A DNA stretch of 64,000 nucleotides from Paenibacillus sp. FSL R10-2734. GTDB taxonomy: Bacteria > Bacillota > Bacilli > Paenibacillales > Paenibacillaceae. This document shows positions 61,222 to 64,000 of the stretch, piece by piece. Positions within the stretch are counted from its first letter, which is position 1, and each line of letters starts with the position of its first letter. Where the stretch lies: assembly GCF_037963865.1 (NCBI RefSeq), contig NZ_CP150170.1, positions 1,302,001-1,366,000 on the forward strand, read 5' to 3'. Below the pieces are notes generated by a model. It was not told where the DNA came from. It saw only the letters and a program-made list of their open reading frames with translations, and did no database searches. The position numbers and the translations under genes are program-made.

Positions 61222-63507
61222 ATGACTGCTACCCGTTCGAAATGGCGTCTTTGGTATAACCAACCTGCTGAGGATTGGAATGAAGCGTTGCCTGTAGGTA
61301 ATGGTAAAGTGGGTGCAATGGTTTTTGGAGGAATTGGCGAGGAACGTCTTGCACTTAACGAAGATTCCTTATGGTCGGGCAAGCCTCATGATGATGGTAA
61401 TACAGGAGTGTTGCAATCACTTGAGGAAGTGCGGGGGTTGTTGTTTGCAGGGAAATATGCTGAAGCACATGCATTAGCAGAGCAGAGAATGGTTACTCCG
61501 AATAACCCGCATTATGGTAACTATCATCCGCTGGGAGATATGTATATTCAGCTTGAATTGCCAGACAGCGAGGTATCAGATTATTGCCGAGAGCTGGATT
61601 TAAATGAAGCAGTCTGTCGCACTTCTTATCGAATTGACGGCGTGCAATATACACGCGAGGTTATTAGTAGCTTTCCAGATCAGGTACTTGTTGTTCGATT
61701 AGAAGCGAGTCATCCTGTTTTGAAGGGTAGTGTGCAGCTTAACCGTGAGCGTGGGGTAGTTGTAAATGCTGCCGAGCCACAAGGACTGATCATGCAGGGT
61801 ATAGCAGATTTAGAAGGTGTTGGTTTTGCCGCTACGATTGAAGTGCAGACAGAGCATGGGAGCTGCTATACAGCTAATGATTTGGTGGTCTTTGAAGAAT
61901 GTCAGGCTGTGACCATTTATTTAAGTGCCAGCACGACATATCGCCATGCGGAACCACAACAAGTGAATGAACAGGTTTTGCAGCGGGTCTTACAGCAGCA
62001 ATGGAAGGATTTGAAACAAACTCATATAGCTGACTACCAGAAGCTATTTAATCGTATGGAGCTGGATTTAGGGGCAGATCAGTACCCAAGCTTGCCGACA
62101 GATGAGAGGCTTACCCTTGTTAAGGAAGGAAAAGATGACGTTTACTTAACAGCTCTATATGTACAGTATGGACGTTATCTGCTTATTGCCAGCTCACGTC
62201 CAGGTACATTGCCTGCCAACCTGCAGGGGATCTGGAACGAGAGCTACACTCCGCCATGGTTCTCTGATTATACGATTAATATTAATACACAGATGAATTA
62301 TTGGCATGCGGAGACTTGTAATTTATCTGAGCTGCAGGAGCCATTATTTGATTTGCTTGATGCGTTGATCGAGCCAGGGCGTGAGACAGCGAGAAGCCGA
62401 TACGACTGTGCGGGAATTGCATTGAGCACGAGGACTAACCCTTGGTTTAATACTTCACTACGTGCAACCTCATCATTATTGTGGCAGGATGGAGCAGCTT
62501 GGCTAAGCAGACATTACTGGGAGCATTATTTGTTCACAGGTAATAGACAGCTGCTTGAGCAACGAGGTTATCCGTTTATGAAAGAAGCAGCACTATTTTA
62601 TATCGATTTCATGGTAGAGCATCCGAAGTATGGCTGGCTTGTATCGGGACCAGCAACATCACCAGAAAATCGTTTTCGAGCGCCTGATGGAACAATCACA
62701 GCGCTGGATATGAGTCCAACGATGACCGTGCAGATTATAGATGATTTATTTGATAATTGTATTCGGGCAAGTGAAGAGCTTGGTCTGGATGTAGATTTTA
62801 GAGAGCTGTTGCGGCAAAAGCGTGCGAAGCTGCCACCGATGCAGATTGGTAAGCATGGGCAGCTACAGGAATGGCTAGAGGATCATGAAGAAATAGAGCT
62901 AGGCCATCGCCATGTATCTCATTTGTTTGGATTGTTCCCGGGACATAGTATTTCAGAGGAGAAACCTGAGCTGCTTCATGCTGTGAAGATTGCGCTTGAT
63001 CGCAGGTTGCAGTATGGCGGTGGTCATACAGGCTGGAGCTGTGCTTGGATCATTAATTTATGGGCGCATCTAGGAGATGGCGATAAAGCAAAGAGCTTTA
63101 TGGATATGATTTTGACAAAATCAACTTATAATAACCTATTTGACACCCATCCTCCTTTTCAAATTGATGGCAACTTTGGTGCTGCGGCTGGTGTTATAGA
63201 GATGCTCGTGCAGAGTGATGAAAAGGGGATTAGGCTGTTACCAGCCTTGCCTACTGCATGGTCAACTGGCAGCATACAAGGTGTGCGTGCTCGTGGCGGC
63301 TTTGAACTGTCAATGCAATGGGCAAGTGGGAAATTAAGCAGTCTTGTTATTACTTCCCAGCTCGGCAACCGTTGTAGTATTCAGTACCCATTCCAAACAT
63401 ATGATGCGCGGGTATTTTGTGACGAAGTGCAGGTAGCGGCTGAATTAAATGAGGGTTGCATTTCCTTTGATACAGAGGGAGGCAAAACCTATACGCTTAA
63501 ACTCTAA
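61222..63507 (+). CDS. GH95-family glycosidase (alpha-L-fucosidase/alpha-L-galactosidase type)
   Basis: 761 residues, no signal peptide. GH95 landmarks: WNEALPVGNGKVGAMVFGG and ERLALNEDSLWSG at the N-terminal beta domain, then the (alpha/alpha)6 domain with NLQGIWNESYTPPWFSDYTI, NINTQMNYWHAE, and FDTHPPFQIDGNFGAAAGVI, where the conserved Asn, Asp and Glu needed for catalysis reside. Family members remove alpha-1,2-linked fucose or L-galactose, for example from xyloglucan side chains. GTGAGGAG precedes the ATG. It has its own promoter module, shared with the Lpl-type operon. Confidence 0.92.
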   Translation: MTATRSKWRLWYNQPAEDWNEALPVGNGKVGAMVFGGIGEERLALNEDSLWSGKPHDDGNTGVLQSLEEVRGLLFAGKYAEAHALAEQRMVTPNNPHYGNYHPLGDMYIQLELPDSEVSDYCRELDLNEAVCRTSYRIDGVQYTREVISSFPDQVLVVRLEASHPVLKGSVQLNRERGVVVNAAEPQGLIMQGIADLEGVGFAATIEVQTEHGSCYTANDLVVFEECQAVTIYLSASTTYRHAEPQQVNEQVLQRVLQQQWKDLKQTHIADYQKLFNRMELDLGADQYPSLPTDERLTLVKEGKDDVYLTALYVQYGRYLLIASSRPGTLPANLQGIWNESYTPPWFSDYTININTQMNYWHAETCNLSELQEPLFDLLDALIEPGRETARSRYDCAGIALSTRTNPWFNTSLRATSSLLWQDGAAWLSRHYWEHYLFTGNRQLLEQRGYPFMKEAALFYIDFMVEHPKYGWLVSGPATSPENRFRAPDGTITALDMSPTMTVQIIDDLFDNCIRASEELGLDVDFRELLRQKRAKLPPMQIGKHGQLQEWLEDHEEIELGHRHVSHLFGLFPGHSISEEKPELLHAVKIALDRRLQYGGGHTGWSCAWIINLWAHLGDGDKAKSFMDMILTKSTYNNLFDTHPPFQIDGNFGAAAGVIEMLVQSDEKGIRLLPALPTAWSTGSIQGVRARGGFELSMQWASGKLSSLVITSQLGNRCSIQYPFQTYDARVFCDEVQVAAELNEGCISFDTEGGKTYTLKL

Positions 63508-63511
63508 AGAT

Positions 63512-63554
63512 AAAAAGCCTAACAGATCATGATTGATCGATTGGGCTTTTTTTT
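63512..63554 (+). terminator. Terminator after the GH95 gene
   Basis: AAAAGCCTAA (63512-63521) pairs with TTGGGCTTTT (63541-63550) with inner GATC/GATC, followed by TTTT. Confidence 0.85.
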
Positions 63555-63605
63555 AAGAAACTTTGAATTCATTGATTATGTAACGGCGGTCGTTCGTGGA
63601 ATTAA

Positions 63606-63620
63606 TTGTAAGCGCTTGAT
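63606..63620 (+). promoter_or_regulatory. cre-like catabolite-control site
   Basis: TTGTAAGCGCTTGAT fits WTGNAANCGNWNNCW with one mismatch and has the palindromic core AAGCGCTT. It lies 41 nt before the next gene, so CcpA repression is plausible. Confidence 0.5.
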
Positions 63621-63660
63621 TTATCGAATCGTAAGTGTATCTTATTATGGAGGGATTATG

Positions 63661-64000
63661 ATGAAAGTAGTGCGATTAGTTTTTAAAATAATGCTTGCCA
63701 CAGCCATTGTGATTTCAGGGGTATTCAGTAGTGTGATTCCAAATGTTATTTTTGCAAGCGCTACCAATAAAGATGAGATCATCATCGACTTTGGAGATAA
63801 GGGCTATTCGGAGATAGGGGCATGGTCAACATCTTCCCTCAAAGGGTACAACGGATCATCGACGCGATCTGCCGGTGCTTCCGCGGGCCCATCCGCTGAG
63901 TGGAGACCTACGATCACGGCCACTGTAAGCTATGATGTGTATATTTATAAAGTGGTTGAAGTGAATTCAGACCCTAAGATCCAAATAAACATTTCCTATA
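63661..64000 (+). CDS. Secreted protein with golvesin-like domain, partial (3' end outside window)
   Basis: The frame from ATG 63661 is open to the window edge (113 codons). A signal peptide (MKVVRLVFKIMLATAIVISG, then PNVIFASA) is followed by a segment resembling golvesin/Xly-type beta-sandwich modules: IIIDFGDKGYSEIGAWSTSS, then SAGASAGPSAEWRPTITATV and VYIYKVVEVN. Such modules accompany secreted polysaccharide-degrading enzymes in Paenibacillus. GGAGGG gives 6-nt spacing to ATG 63661; ATG 63658 is also possible. A cre-like site upstream suggests catabolite repression. The enzyme domain, if any, is beyond the edge. Confidence 0.7.
   Translation, partial: MKVVRLVFKIMLATAIVISGVFSSVIPNVIFASATNKDEIIIDFGDKGYSEIGAWSTSSLKGYNGSSTRSAGASAGPSAEWRPTITATVSYDVYIYKVVEVNSDPKIQINISY

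Overview
The window reads as chromosomal DNA of a spore-forming, plant- or soil-associated Firmicute, most likely a Paenibacillus. The reasons are the sigW-rsiW-cdaA-cdaR-glmM-glmS order, an S-layer-homology (SLH) anchored surface protein, YesM/YesN-type two-component pairs beside Lpl-type sugar ABC transporters, and a high load of plant-polysaccharide enzymes. No rRNA, tRNA, CRISPR array or insertion sequence was found. All calls come from reading the sequence; no database search was possible.

Layout. 1-2.0 kb: right end of a prophage or PBSX-like element (tail-end proteins, XkdX/XhlA-like ORF, M15 peptidase endolysin, holin). 2.0-8.3 kb: minus-strand ABC transporter operon (ATPase, lipoprotein, 12-TM permease) ending in a co-translated beta-CASP metallo-beta-lactamase-fold protein, with a divergent LysR regulator and a matching T-N11-A dyad. 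8.5-11.3 kb: PEP carboxylase. 12.2-20.1 kb: envelope-stress and cell-wall precursor block: ECF sigma factor, anti-sigma, c-di-AMP cyclase CdaA with CdaR, GlmM, and GlmS behind a glmS ribozyme. 20.4-22.5 kb: secreted TraB/GumN-like protein and a DUF1801 protein.

22.8-30.6 kb is the most striking part. A 2147-residue secreted adhesin (VWA domain, about 17 MucBP-like repeats, three SLH domains) is transcribed toward a secreted HExxH protease of the Pro-Pro endopeptidase (PPEP) type. The adhesin has two ALPPVP motifs exactly between its stalk and its SLH anchor, the expected cut sites of such a protease. The adhesin leader holds one GEMM-I (c-di-GMP-I) aptamer followed by an overlapping terminator; the protease leader holds two such aptamers in tandem separated by a terminator. 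This looks like a c-di-GMP-controlled attach-and-release module. Adhesin-protease pairs are known in Clostridioides difficile and Paenibacillus alvei; the three-riboswitch wiring is the unusual part.

30.8-34 kb: POT-family peptide transporter and the two-subunit L-serine dehydratase. 34.6-42.5 kb: a locus that may consume arabinosylated hydroxyproline-rich plant glycoproteins: HExxH metallopeptidase, AraC regulator, two tandem GH127 beta-L-arabinofuranosidases, and a translationally coupled M24 aminopeptidase. 42.7-51.1 kb: two-component system, an orphan solute-binding protein with a damaged or non-canonical start codon, then a second binding protein, two permeases and a GH43 enzyme. 51.5-63.5 kb: Lpl-type permeases and binding protein, a large GH9-like protein lacking the usual catalytic motifs, a second two-component system and a GH95 enzyme. 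A 67-nt promoter module is shared by the two transcription units of this last locus. A secreted golvesin-like protein runs off the right edge.
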